This document shows, one piece after another, positions 1 to 9,764 of a stretch of 54,515 nt of DNA. The notes below the pieces were generated by a model. The model searched no databases, was not told the origin of the DNA, and saw nothing but the letters and a program-made list of their open reading frames with translations. The stretch's first letter is position 1. Each line of letters starts with the position of its first letter. This DNA is from Chara braunii (lineage: Eukaryota > Streptophyta > Charophyceae > Charales > Characeae): positions 626,870 through 681,384 of the forward strand of contig BFEA01000530.1 of assembly GCA_003427395.1 (NCBI GenBank), given 5' to 3'. The position numbers and the translations under genes were made by a program.

Positions 1-333
1 GCAAACTAGCAAGGGGGCTTGCACCGAATATGGCCAGGGTTGAGAGAGAAAGAGGGCACCTTTCTTAATTTTTGCTTGAACCTGGCCGCTGTCCGGGCCA
101 TGTTCCCAAGTGGTTCGCTGCACCTTGTGCAGCAAACCGGCTAAGAGCCTGNCTCTGAACTTGGCNAGGTCTAGGAGAAGGTGCACTGCTGAGATTGAAC
201 CTCAGCAGTAGCAGACCAACAAGGGTTGTGGCTAGNTACAGCCCCCCCTTGCTGGTTTTACAGCAGGAAGAGGGCCAGGTCCTTTTCTTTATGAGTGGAN
301 CTGNCCATTTCTGCTGTGTGGGGCTGGTATGTG

Positions 334-360
334 CCCTTGATCTCACCAAGAGATCAAGGG
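334..360. other. Perfect 11-bp hairpin in the repeat
   Basis: CCCTTGATCTC and its exact reverse complement are separated by the 5-nt loop ACCAA. The same hairpin lies at 12621-12647 in the right copy. It sits about 60 nt before the TATA-like box. Its role is unknown. Confidence 0.75.
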
Positions 361-420
361 NCCAGCCTNAGCTCGAATTTTTGGCTGAGAGCTCAGGCTG
401 CTACCACTACCTNNCACAAC

Positions 421-428
421 TATAAAAG
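421..428 (+). promoter_or_regulatory. TATA-like box in the left repeat
   Basis: TATAAAAG follows an ambiguous stretch; the right copy has it at 12708-12715. A TATA box inside a ~0.9-kb repeat would suit an LTR promoter, but no transcript start can be seen from sequence alone. Confidence 0.4.
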
Positions 429-720
429 CANCCAGCAAGCAGCNAGCCAGCAATCNTTTGTGGCTGGTGCTGCTAGCAATTCACTTGAGTGAATGCTGGC
501 TTGCTGCTGCTGGNAGGAGCTGCNAGTGAGAGGAGGGGGAACTGCTGCTGGTTGAAGAGGAGGTCTGCAGGCGAGGGAGGAAGAGAACTGCTGGAGGTGG
601 CCATAGCTGTGGAACACAGCCATAGCCGCCATCTCAGCAAGGTGAAGAGAGAGGGAAGTGCTGGAGGTCTGCAGGGAGCATGAGAGTGAGGGCAGCCATA
701 GCTGCCGTTGCAGCTGGTGG

Positions 721-885
721 GGCGCAGGGGAAACTCTGCCCGTTTTGCACGGCAGCGGCAGGGTCTTTAGCAAGCGGCGCAGGGGAAACTCCGCCCGTCT
801 TGCACGGCGGCGGCGAGTCTTCGGCAAGCGGTGCAAGGGAAACTTCGCCTGTTTGGCACGGCAACGACGACGCTTTTTGACGGTG
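721..885. repeat. Three ~54-bp GC-rich tandem units
   Basis: Units start near 721, 776 and 830, each with a GGCGCAGGGGAAACT-type head and a TTGCACGGC-type tail. The same array is in the right repeat. The period is a multiple of three, which produces arginine-rich open frames on the minus strand that I treat as repeat shadows. Looser GACGCGGAAGCGCTG-like units continue to about 1120 in the left copy only. Confidence 0.7.
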
Positions 886-901
886 ATGTGGAAGCGCTGC
901 C

Positions 902-3145
902 GGTTTTTTTTTTTGCGGCAGCGGCAGCGGCTTTGCGTTCTAGGTAGTGACGCGGAAGCGCTGCCAATTTTTTGCAGCGGCATCGCTGAGATTTTGGTGG
1001 TGACGCGGAGGTGCTGTCAAAATCTTCCGACATCGACGGTGTTTTTTCTGGCAGCGACGCGGACGTGCTGCTGAACTTTTGCAGCAGCAGCAGCACGTTC
1101 TAGGTGGTGACGTGGAAGCGCTTAGACTGTGAGGGGCATTTTGTGGCAGCATGTTCTGGTATTGTCGACAACGGCGTGGTGGTGCGGTTGGTGGCGGAGA
1201 CGCTGAGACACCGTCAGATTACTGGGAGGTGGTTGTGTGTTGAGAGGGTGTCGCGGTAAGCGACCGTACTAGGAAGTGGTGTAGATCGTTTTGCGGGCGA
1301 CTTGTTGTGACGATTGTCTTCTCTGGAGTGTGATTTTACACGGTCTTCTTGAGTGGGCCGTCTCTTCAACTTCAATCACGGTCAGTTGTTTGACTCAGAC
1401 CCCTTCACACCTGTGTGAACCCACACTTGCTTGGCCCTATTCTCTGAATGTTCACTGGATAGGTAGAGAAGATGTGTGTTTGCGTGTGTGAATGAAAGTC
1501 TGACGTGAGTGTGAATTGCATTGTTTTCCTTTGAACTTGTTGTTTGATCTAATGTGCAGGTAGGTAGAAGAAAGCTTGAAAACGAGATTGGCCATGTCAA
1601 TGAAAATGGGGACAGGGTGTTTGTCTTTTATCTCTTGTTTGCATGTTTGTCACAAGAGAGAAAATCAGTTGACAACGATAAAAGGAACGATCACACACAA
1701 AAAAAAAAAGAAACTTAATCGGACATGGACTCGTTCTAGATGTTACCCATTCTTTCCCGAATAACCACCTTTGTCTATGCCCGTCTGTCTGAATGTTTTT
1801 CTTCTCTGTGATCTTCTTCTTCGTCTAGGTTCACCTTGACGTCAGGCGGCAAGGGGTTGATCGTCTGCTGTGGTACAGGCGTTTCCTTTCCCTAGGAGGC
1901 ATCTGAGGCGGGGGTTCGTTGCCTTAGGGGCCGGCCCTGTGATCGACTCGAAGTGGACCGCACTGCGGGGGGATAACATGCTGTTGTGGCGGAGCCGGCC
2001 CGACTTCTGAGATCCGGGGTTCGCCCGGGCGAGGACGAGGGGTATCCCAGACCACCTCCTAGGGGATGGACGTATGCTATTCACAGGAGGCGTTAAGTTC
2101 TTGACGGCTCACGTTAAGAAGAACCGCTATAGTTTACCCTTCTAGTGGCCGTCTTAGGAGCCACAGATAAGTGAGGAGCTGGCGCCATAGGAAGCCCAGT
2201 TCGTGCGATCACTAGCTATGGACGGAGTGCGACTATCCACTACCTTCGCGGATAGCGTTGCACCATAAGAAGTGCAAGCCTGGGACGATCAGACTAGTTG
2301 ACGGGAAAAATGTAACTAAAGCATTGCCTTGAATATCTTTATATCGCAGACTGGTAGTTCATCATCCGTGAGACAGAAAAAGTAATCATGGCTCAGCAGG
2401 ACGAAGCGACCAACAAAATTTGAAAATGGATCCTTGACCTTAATGAGGCAGTCACGTTCAAGTCGAGTACTGACTCGTATAGTGGTAGCCGGACTACTTG
2501 CAAATGACATTCACACCAAAGTTGGAAAGGTAGTGATGTCATCGAGAGAACAGTGTGATCCTAGCTCTACTTAAGGGTTGGGATGTCCGCATTTCCTTGC
2601 TTGCAGTCAGCATGCGGTGGAATGAAAGAACTCGGCAACGTATCTCATCGAGTCGGAAAAGTCGTGACAATCCAACCGTCTGACAAGTAGAGTGTAGATA
2701 CTTTAGTCGGATGTCATTTGAGCTTTGCATCGTGTATAAGTCATGCTTTGTCCTTTTGTTGATAAGTGAGGTCCGAAGGCGAGTCAACTCATGTGTCTCG
2801 TCGTTGGATGAAAGTCAAATCAACCCTTGTCAAATTGATCGGGGCGAGTGGTATGCATGGCTGTATTATATATAAGTTGATCTCAGAATATATGTCAGCT
2901 TACGTTGACCTGAGTCTTCCTTTGATGTTTAACTTTTGATTGTCTTTGGAAGAAGGGACTAGGATTGATTGAGGTTTTCTTACGCTTGGAATATCACGTC
3001 CTAGTCGACCGACGGTGTTCCGATTCCTGGGAGATCAGCGCCCCAGGGACGGGAGGCGTTCGAGTCCACTTGGGGTTTAACCATGCATACCTATGCTACA
3101 GCGAACGAGTAAACACCCTCGGTCGGCCTACCTCTGCAATTGCAT
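902..3145. other. Non-coding; probably includes the 5' LTR body of the Ty3 element
   Basis: No protein family is recognisable in any frame. 902-1120 continues the degenerate GC-rich repeat and 1690-1712 is A-rich. From about 1816 the sequence becomes GC-richer without coding signal. If 3426 is the primer-binding site, the 5' LTR ends at about 3423 and its U3 must lie in this stretch, but its start could not be fixed because no matching 3' LTR was found. Confidence 0.5.
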
Positions 3146-3153
3146 TATAAAAG
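3146..3153 (+). promoter_or_regulatory. TATA box of the putative 5' LTR
   Basis: TATAAAAG lies about 280 nt upstream of the primer-binding site, a spacing compatible with a U3 promoter followed by R-U5. The inference depends on the LTR ending at 3423. Confidence 0.45.
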
Positions 3154-3425
3154 TTTTCGCATGTGGGTCGGTAGCTCGGTAGGGATACGCCCCTAAGGGT
3201 GGTGACAGCCCCTTAGGGAAGGTAAGTTGTGCCCCGCGAGAACCTGTCCTGTCATAAGGGGCCGCGGGATGTACAGCTGGCGCACTCGGCCGGAGCGGCG
3301 AAGGGTCGACGCGGGTTACCGTGTCGTCCTCAAATTGTCTCTAAAAAAGTTGAAAGCCTAAGTTTCTCCTGCGTGATGCGGCCGGGAGGGTCCTCGCTCG
3401 CGCGGGGGCCGATGCGCTCGACAGG

Positions 3426-3444
3426 TGGCGCCGTTGCCGGGGAT
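3426..3444 (+). other. Primer-binding site complementary to tRNA-Asp 3' end
   Basis: TGGCGCCGTTGCCGGGGAT is, over 19 nt, the reverse complement of the 3' end of plant tRNA-Asp(GUC) including CCA, as I recall that tRNA. Many plant Ty3 elements of the Tat/Athila type use this primer. The preceding bases end in ACA, then GG, so the 5' LTR would end at 3423 with a 2-nt spacer. Gag starts about 180 nt downstream. Confidence 0.8.
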
Positions 3445-3627
3445 AACGGGAAACTACCGTTGTCCCTGGTGGAACGACACTCGAGAATGAAGCAAGTGAA
3501 AGATTGTGCCGTAGTGGTTGTCTAAGAAAAAAGGTTAGTAATCTCTGAGCCTCTATAAATGTAAGGAAGGAACCTTAATAGATGTCTCCAAAACTCCTAG
3601 ACTGATTTCTTGGGTTTATGTTTCTAG

Positions 3628-4644
3628 ATGGACGGTGCCGCAGGACGTCGCAACAACGTCGACGATGGGAGGAACGACATTCAAGAATTGGCACGGGTCA
3701 TCCGGCAGTCGCAGCGAGAGCCCTACCCCAAGATTGATGTTCCATTGTTCGATGGGAATCATGCCTCTTCTTGGGCAGACAAGTTTGAGCAACTCGGGTA
3801 TAGCAACGAATGGACGGATGAGAAGATGCTTCGCATGGTTAAGAGGTACTGTCAGGTGGAGTACCGAGATAAGATCGATGAGCTGGTGCGAATCTCCCGT
3901 AATTGGCCAGATTTTAAGGCGCGGTTGCTGGAGAAGTACCAGCTCAGCGATCAGTTACTCGACCTGCGAGATTTGAGGGCGGTGGATCGTAAGAAGTTTG
4001 GTACTACCAAACAATTCTTATCGAAGTTTGAGCGTGTGGCTCTCCTAATCCCGGATTTATCCGATAAAGATCGCTGTCTCATCTTCCTTGATAACTTCAA
4101 CGACGTCGAACAGTCGAAGTTAGTTGAAGGGATGCAAAGGAGGTATGACTGGACTAAGGTCCGGCAAAATGCGATGGTGGGGAAATTCGACGATATCCTC
4201 TACCGGTTGTTGAGGCAACAAAAGGAGGAACGGGAGAAGGTGAAGCTGGGAGAGGTAAAGGACGGTAAGATCTATAAAACTTTGACCTGCATGAGAGAAA
4301 TGATGGAAGGCATGAAAGAGGAAAGGCTGAAGTTTCAAGTCATGCTGGCCAAAGAGAAAAATAGTAAGAGGAAGGGGAAAGAGCCAGTGGTAGAGGAAAG
4401 TGACAGTGAGAGCGAGGAAGAAAAGGAGCTGCCTCGTAAGTTGACAAAGGCGGAGAGGAAGGTTTTGAATCAAATTCGAGGTGGACAGGGGACCAATGGC
4501 GGACAAAATAATCAAGGAGGGAATGGCGGTGTTGGCGGTGGTTCGTCTAGACAAAATTCGCAGGATCAAGGGCAGTTTCAACCACAGGGTGGAAGAGGCC
4601 GCGGTCGAGGCCGTGGGAACGGACAGCGAAGCCGTTGGGCGTAG
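3628..4644 (+). CDS. gag: Retrotransposon Gag (capsid/nucleocapsid), cut before its zinc knuckle
   Basis: The 338-residue ORF starts at the first ATG after the leader. Residues ~30-170 look like a retrotransposon Gag capsid domain (PLFDGNHASSWADKFEQ, then RWL-like helices around NWPDFKARLLEKYQ). Residues ~200-280 are highly charged, and the tail is Gly/Arg/Gln-rich (GGRGRGRGRGNGQ), typical of an RNA-binding nucleocapsid. Gag packages element RNA into cytoplasmic particles. The ORF ends at TAG 4642-4644, but the same frame continues straight into a canonical CCHC knuckle, so the stop is either a nonsense mutation (one base from CAG) or a readthrough stop. Antisense ORFs here are shadows. Confidence 0.85.
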   Translation: MDGAAGRRNNVDDGRNDIQELARVIRQSQREPYPKIDVPLFDGNHASSWADKFEQLGYSNEWTDEKMLRMVKRYCQVEYRDKIDELVRISRNWPDFKARLLEKYQLSDQLLDLRDLRAVDRKKFGTTKQFLSKFERVALLIPDLSDKDRCLIFLDNFNDVEQSKLVEGMQRRYDWTKVRQNAMVGKFDDILYRLLRQQKEEREKVKLGEVKDGKIYKTLTCMREMMEGMKEERLKFQVMLAKEKNSKRKGKEPVVEESDSESEEEKELPRKLTKAERKVLNQIRGGQGTNGGQNNQGGNGGVGGGSSRQNSQDQGQFQPQGGRGRGRGRGNGQRSRWA

Positions 4645-4750
4645 CAGCAGGAAGCCACATGTAACTATTGCGCAGAAAAGGGTCATATTATGCGGTTTTG
4701 CCAACTTCTATCAAGAGATGAGAAGGAAGGAATTGTCTTCACCACGATAC
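4645..4750 (+). pseudogene. Gag zinc-knuckle segment after the in-frame TAG
   Basis: In the Gag frame, 4660-4701 encodes CNYCAEKGHIMRFC, an exact C-x2-C-x4-H-x4-C nucleocapsid knuckle. It can be translated only by reading through TAG at 4642 and is not preceded by its own ATG. The frame is lost shortly afterwards at the 25-bp duplication. The knuckle itself is intact, arguing that the stop is recent or functional. Confidence 0.75.
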
Positions 4751-4775
4751 GAAGGAATTGTCTTCACCACGATAC
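4726..4775. repeat. 25-bp tandem duplication that shifts the frame
   Basis: 4726-4750 and 4751-4775 are identical. Because 25 is not a multiple of three, the duplication moves the Gag/knuckle frame (starts at 1 mod 3) out of phase with the downstream protease frame (2 mod 3). With a single copy the two would be continuous, so this is most simply a replication-slippage lesion. Confidence 0.85.
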
Positions 4776-6451
4776 GCGGTGAAGTCTTTGATTACGAAGG
4801 GAATTCAATCGACCCCAACATTGAAGGGGGTATGAGGAAGGAGGCGTTTCGCCGAATGGGTCGTCCCCTGCCAGCGACGTTCCGGATTGCTTCTCCTGAA
4901 GAAGCGCAGTTGGCCGAGGTCGAGGAGGTCATGGCTTCGTTACATATTGACGACTCACCGACGGAACCAGAAGGGTTTAGGGAACAAGTGGTGGAACGAG
5001 CACAAACCATCACGAGGCGGCTTGCCCGATGCCGGGACTCTATCGTCCGACTTTGCGCGGACATGGAGGAAGTCTGGCCTGGATTGCCGAATGTCTTTCT
5101 CTTCGGCGAATGGGGTGATAAAAGGGAAGATGCATTTGGCCAAGCAGGGACGTCTGCTCCGAGAGAAACATCACAAACTAGGCCAATGGTAAGCACGATG
5201 CGACCTAGGCCTGTGCTAAAGAGGAGTGCCCCGACTGTAGTCATGCAGACTCGGATGCGGCGACCAAATGAGCAGCTTCAGAAGGAAAGAGAGTCTGAAA
5301 AGGCAGTCGAAGAAGAGCCTATCCCCGTTAGTGAGAACGATGAGGATAACGAGGATGAGAAGTTGCGGGCCGAAGAGGAAGAACGGGCTCGTCGTCGTGC
5401 ACTGGAAAGGGAGCCGCAGAAAGGGAAGGCCGAAGCAAACGAGGAAGAGTCGCGAAAGAATAAAAATATTTACTCGATCCCCGTGGAGCATGGGGTCGAT
5501 ATCGAGCAACTCGTCGATAAGATTCTGGAAAGTCAGCGCGACTTGGTCACGCTGAAGAAAATTTTGGCGGTATCGCCGAAGATTCAAGAAGAGTTTAAAC
5601 AGCGGATGACTCGTAAGAGAGTCATGACTGTTAAGCTCGGCGAAGTCATTCCGCCGGAGGCTAACTGGTCCCCGCCTGGGACAAAGATGGATTGGCGAAG
5701 TGTGTCGACCGGTTATATGAAGGTCCAGATTGGACAGCAGGAGTACTCGGCACTTGTGGATGATGGAGCCGAGATGAACATCATTCGTGAGCGTCATGCC
5801 ATCGAAGCTGGGTTGAAGATCAACCGAGATGACTATGGGTTTTGGGTGGGAGCTAGTGGATCAACTCCATTTTGCGGAACAGCCAGTGGCGTTCTCGTCA
5901 CGATCGGAAAGGTCAAGGTCCGTTCGTATTTCTACGTGTTACCTAGAGTGGAACACGAGGTGCTTCTGGGAAGGGCATTCCTATGTCGATCGGAGAGCAT
6001 CATCATTAACAAGCATGATGGAATCATGTTTGTAATCCTTTGTGATCCTGTCTGCGGTCATTACGAAGTGGTCAAGTGTGCGAACACAGGACCCTATTGC
6101 TCGCGGAACCGGTTGAACCCGGAATCCTATAGCTTCCCGGAGTTAGAAAAGTTGAGACGGGAGAAGGAATCGTTAGGGGAGGAGCCGAATGCTCGTGAGT
6201 TCTCGCTGACCCTGCCTAATATTGGGCAGGCAATCGATTTTGTGTCGACACGTGCGGCGATTGATCCAAATGTGATGCAAGCCTTGACGGAAATCATCAC
6301 GGACACCGGAAGCGTAGGAACTATGCGCCTCGTTTACTCCCCGTCGGAGGAGAATAAGGGAGAAAATCAGGAATTACCCTCCACCCGACAGGGTCCTTTT
6401 TTAGAGGACGCAGGCTTGACACCGGCGCCAAACGTAAGTACAAGAAAGTAG
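4751..6451 (+). pseudogene. Gag-Pol linker and aspartic protease
   Basis: This is the informative part of an open frame running from 4481 (its first ~270 nt overlap Gag and are a shadow). It encodes a long charged linker, with an acid/Arg-rich stretch at 5280-5460, then a retropepsin-like domain at about 5700-6080: YMKVQIGQQEYSALVDDGAE, and later VLLGRAFL as the second conserved strand. Retropepsins cut the Gag-Pol polyprotein as homodimers. The active-site box at 5759-5767 reads DDG where the family has D[TS]G; the aspartate is kept. The ORF ends at TAG 6449-6451, and RT lies in the -1 frame from about 6403. Confidence 0.8.
6397..6403 (+). promoter_or_regulatory. Possible -1 ribosomal frameshift heptamer T_TTT_TTA
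   Basis: In the protease frame the codons are CCT-TTT-TTA, so 6397-6403 is a canonical X_XXY_YYZ slippery site in exact phase. A -1 slip would move ribosomes from the protease frame to the RT frame, which is open from here to 8565. I see no convincing pseudoknot or long stem just downstream by eye. The alternative is a one-base indel in the T run of an already decayed copy. Confidence 0.45.
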
Positions 6452-8565
6452 GCGTGAAGGCGAAGCCGGTACCTGTTCTGATCTCTCAAGAGGAGGAAGT
6501 TTATTATCATGAGGAGCGCGAGTGGATCAGAGAAATGAAAGAGAGAGGTGAAAAGGGGCCATGTCGGTTAATCAAAGAAAGAGTGGGAAGTATGATCATT
6601 GGGGAGGAGGACCTCCTTACTGAGCAGGAAAAAGAATATATCATCGATATATTGAAGGAGGAACATCTCTCCTATGCGTTTGATGATGATGAGCGAGGAA
6701 GGCTGGATGTCGATAAAATCCCAATGATCAGAGTTCATACTGTACCACACGAACCATGGAATGTAAGAGGGCCACGTTATCCGAATTCAGAAGATCACCG
6801 TAAAGTGGTCGCGTATCTCGATAGAAAGATCCGGACAAAGGTTGCAGATTATTCTTATGGGTCGTATGCATCTCCATGGTTCTGTTTCATCAAACCAAAT
6901 GGTACTCTGCGATGGATTCAGGACCTTCAGAAGCTGAATTCGGTGACAGTGCGAGATGCAGGTGGACTCCCACATGCGGACCTACTGTCGGAGTCTTGTG
7001 CAGGGAGGTCTATCATCATCCTGATTGATTTATATTCCGGGTATGATCAATTTCTCATTTACACTGCGGATCGGCCCAAGATGGCGATGTATACTCCTCG
7101 CGGGTTGATCCATATGTGTGTGGCACCGCAGGGGTGGACAAATGTCGTTGCCATTGTTCAGAGATATATGACGAGGGTTATGCAGCCTTATTGTCCTAAC
7201 ATAACTTCGCCGTATATTGACTACTTGGCTATCCCAGGGTCTCATACGAAAGACCTGGCGGAGGTGTTGCCGAGCATTCGCCGATTTGTCTGGGAACATA
7301 TCAATGATGTGGTGAAAGTTCTTAAGAGGTTGAAAGAGTTTAATCTCACAGCTAGTGGGATTAAGTCTCGACATTGTATGAAGAGAGCAGTGATCTTGGG
7401 ATTCCTTTGCGATGAGAAAGGTCGTCGGCCGGATGCGAAGAAGACTAATAAAATTTTGGAATGGCCGACCCCTTTCAAGTCAATCACGGATGTGCGAAGT
7501 TTTCTCGGAACCTGTGGATTTTGGCGCATCTTCATCCGCAGGTTTGCCGCCAGAGTGGAGCACTTGCGAAAGCTTGTGCGCAAAGGCCAGAAGTGGGGAT
7601 GGGGTCCGAAGCAGCAAGCGGTCGTGGAAGACATAAAGACTGAGTTCCGTGAGGGCGGATTGATCCTTGGAGTTCCTTTTTTTGATGATGATGAAAAACG
7701 TCCTTTTCTTATTGAGACTGATGTGGGGCCCACAGCCCTAGGAGGGGTCTTGATTCAGAAGGATGCTGAGGGGCAGGAAATGCCTCTCAGATTTGAGAGC
7801 AGGACTCTGAATGTTGCTGAGAGGAACTATTCCCAGTTCAAAAAAGAAACTTTGGTCGTGCTTCACTGCTTCCGCATCTTTCGGAATTATGTGTTCGGTA
7901 GACGCTTCATCCTGCGGGTGGATCCGACTGCATTGGCTCAATCCTTAAGGAATTATTCACCTGCTGATCCCACCATTGCACGATGGTTAACTTATATTTG
8001 GATGTTTGACTTTGAAATCGAGCGGATTTCGAGGAGTCAGAATCGTGCTGATGGGTTGAGTCGGGTTGAATGGGACCCAGAGGCGGATCAGGCGGAAGAA
8101 TCAGTTCCGGTCAATGCCTTTCTGAAGGAAAAGGAGGCGCGATTGAGTATTAACATTTTTGTCTACCTGACTGATGCAGCCACTCGGCATGGGAAATCGA
8201 TATGGAATGCTCCTGCCTTTCACGAGGTACGTCCAGAACTCGTGGTGGAGGAACCTTTCATCAAAGAGGATCCATGGGGCGAGCAGACCGCAGAGGAAAT
8301 GATGAGGCTGGCTTTGACCGGTGACATCGACCTTATGTTTGATCCGGTAACGATTGAACAGGGCCATACGCGGGCTGATGGCGCTTTCCAGATCGTTGGA
8401 AGGATGTCATATATCATGAATTTGTTGGTTCACGAGGATCACCTGAGGTTAATGAATGCGGAGGAAGGAGGCGGTGAGCTCAAAGAAGTGTTTAAGAAAA
8501 AGGAGTACGAAGGGGAATATAAGAAAATAGGCAATGTGGTTGAATGGGGAATTGGGCGAAAGTGA
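6403..8565 (+). pseudogene. pol: Reverse transcriptase-RNase H, inactive RT box
   Basis: An open frame of about 720 codons follows the slippery site; 6454 is its first GTG. RT motifs appear in order: SPWFCFIKPNGTLRWIQDLQKLN, then LIDLYSGYDQ with the first catalytic Asp (7027-7029), then PQGW, then YIDYLAI at 7213-7230. Family RTs have YxDD; here the second Asp is Tyr (TAC, 7222-7224), a one-base change from GAC that should abolish polymerisation. RNase H follows (Asp at 7720, ERNYSQFKKE, RVD, ADGLSR near 8050). A linker runs to the stop. The integrase continues in another frame from about 8530. The RT fold is otherwise well kept. Confidence 0.85.
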
Positions 8566-8778
8566 GGTTGATCCGGTTGTGCCAGAGAAAAGCAAAGGAT
8601 TCGTTGTTCGTGACGGTCATCTCCTTAAGAAGGCTGCTGATGGTGTCCCAAAGAGGGTGGTATGCGGGATCTCTCGGCAGTTGGATGTGATTGTTGCCCT
8701 GCATGATGGGGTAGCCGGCGGACACAGATCTGCGCGGGTAACTTTGAACAAGATCCAACGTCTTTATTTTGGGAAGGG
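8534..8778 (+). pseudogene. Integrase N-terminal zinc-finger segment (His-His half)
   Basis: Frame +2 encodes the two histidines of the integrase HHCC finger (CAT 8702, CAC 8723, in HDGVAGGH) and a following helix. The two-cysteine half (CKSCFPC) is in frame +1 starting at about 8779, so the finger is split by a frame change near 8775. The junction with RT-RNase H is another change near 8530. Both look like small indels. Confidence 0.7.
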
Positions 8779-9387
8779 ATGGGCAAGATGGTGATTGACT
8801 TTTGTAAATCTTGTTTCCCTTGCCAGCAGAGGTCTAACATCCGCTACCTCGAGCCCCTGAATCCACGTTATGTGGCAGAACCAGGTGCGGTGGTGCATTC
8901 GGATCTTTTGGTAATGCCACCTGGGATAAATGGATACAGATACATCTTTGATGCACGAGACAATTTGACTGGGTTCGTTGATGGTCGTGCCATTCGCGAA
9001 CGTACTGGATCAGTCTTGGCAGAGTGCATTGAGGAATATTACCTCCGTTATCCATTTATTCAAGAGATTGTTATGGATCGAGGAGGCAAGTTTCGAGCAA
9101 AGGAAGTGCAAACGCTTTTAAAGAGACTTGGGGTGAGTTTCAGTTATACAACGAGAGCGCATCCCCAGACCAATGCACCCGTGGAACGAGGACATACCAC
9201 CTTGTCTAACTTGTTGGCTAAATGGTGCAAGGGGGAACCATCAAGATGGCCAATTTATTTGAGGGCAACCTTTTTTGTTGAAAATGTTACCGTCAAGCGA
9301 ACAACCGGGTATGCTCCCATCACATTATGGTTTGGACGGCATGCGACTTTTCCGATTGAGAGTTTCCTGACCACTTGGCAGAAATAG
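8779..9387 (+). pseudogene. Integrase catalytic core (DD35E)
   Basis: This frame starts with the CKSCFPC half of the zinc finger and continues with a complete integrase core. Catalytic residues are Asp 8902-8904 (VVHSDLLV), Asp 9076-9078 (IVMDRGG) and Glu 9184-9186 (PVERGH), with exactly 35 residues between the second Asp and the Glu. Integrase joins element cDNA ends to host DNA in the nucleus. The catalytic triad is intact. Translation ends at an in-frame TAG (9385-9387) after TTWQK, and the C-terminal module continues in the same frame directly beyond it. Confidence 0.85.
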
Positions 9388-9753
9388 GACGTGGAAACAA
9401 AACTCTCAACAGAAGAGTTGTTGGAATTGAGGGCAAGACAGATCATGGTGACTGAAGAACGGATTGAAGACGCGACTGTCTCTACTTCTGGAAGCAGGCA
9501 GGCTGATAAGGAAAGATGGGACAAGAGGCCACGTGTACGAAAAGAGTCGTTGGAAGTGGGAGACATCGTATTGTTGTATGATATGTCGCTAGAAAAACAG
9601 TGGTCCAGAAAACTAGACAGTCGGTGGCTAGGACCATATCGGATCACTAGGAAAACAAAACATGGGGCATATGAAATAGAGGAATTAGATGGATCTCGGA
9701 GTAAAAATTGGGTATCGGGTGCACATCTACGGAAGTTTATCCCAAGAGTTTAG
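9388..9753 (+). pseudogene. Integrase C-terminal GPY/F-type module
   Basis: Same frame as the integrase core, separated by a single TAG. The start of the ORF at 9391 is a GTG and not a real initiation site. It encodes a helical linker (ELLELRARQIMVTEERIED), then EVGDIVLLYD and the GPY motif RWLGPYRI (about 9620-9645), ending at VSGAHLRKFIPRV, the usual C-terminal region of plant Ty3 polyproteins, which binds DNA or chromatin. No chromodomain follows. Confidence 0.75.
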
Positions 9754-9764
9754 TGAAAACTTTT

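Larger units (their letters stand above)
1..901. repeat. ~0.9-kb dispersed or LTR-like repeat, left copy
   Basis: This block recurs at 12288-13188 with a constant offset of 12287. The two look identical up to about 655, including Ns at matching positions (152/12439, 166/12453, 514/12801), and then differ at scattered bases. Homology stops at about 901. The right copy is preceded by related sequence (12230-12287), so the left copy may begin outside the window. Inside are a perfect hairpin (334-360), a TATA-like box (421-428) and three ~54-bp GC-rich tandem units (721-885). The pair flanks the Ty3 element but cannot be its LTRs if the primer site at 3426 is right. It may be the LTR pair of an outer element into which the Ty3 element inserted, or simply a dispersed repeat. 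No coding capacity is credible. Confidence 0.8.

Noticed and set aside
420-983. Arg-rich 187-codon minus-strand frame
   Set aside because: It follows the ~54-bp tandem units; the period (a multiple of three) keeps the frame open. The right-hand copy is broken differently.
4120-5797. Antisense frames of 150-194 codons over gag and protease
   Set aside because: Shadows of the sense frames, which carry recognisable domains.
6404-6520. Pseudoknot downstream of the slippery heptamer
   Set aside because: Only short GC pairings such as GGCGCC were visible; I could not support a stable structure by eye.
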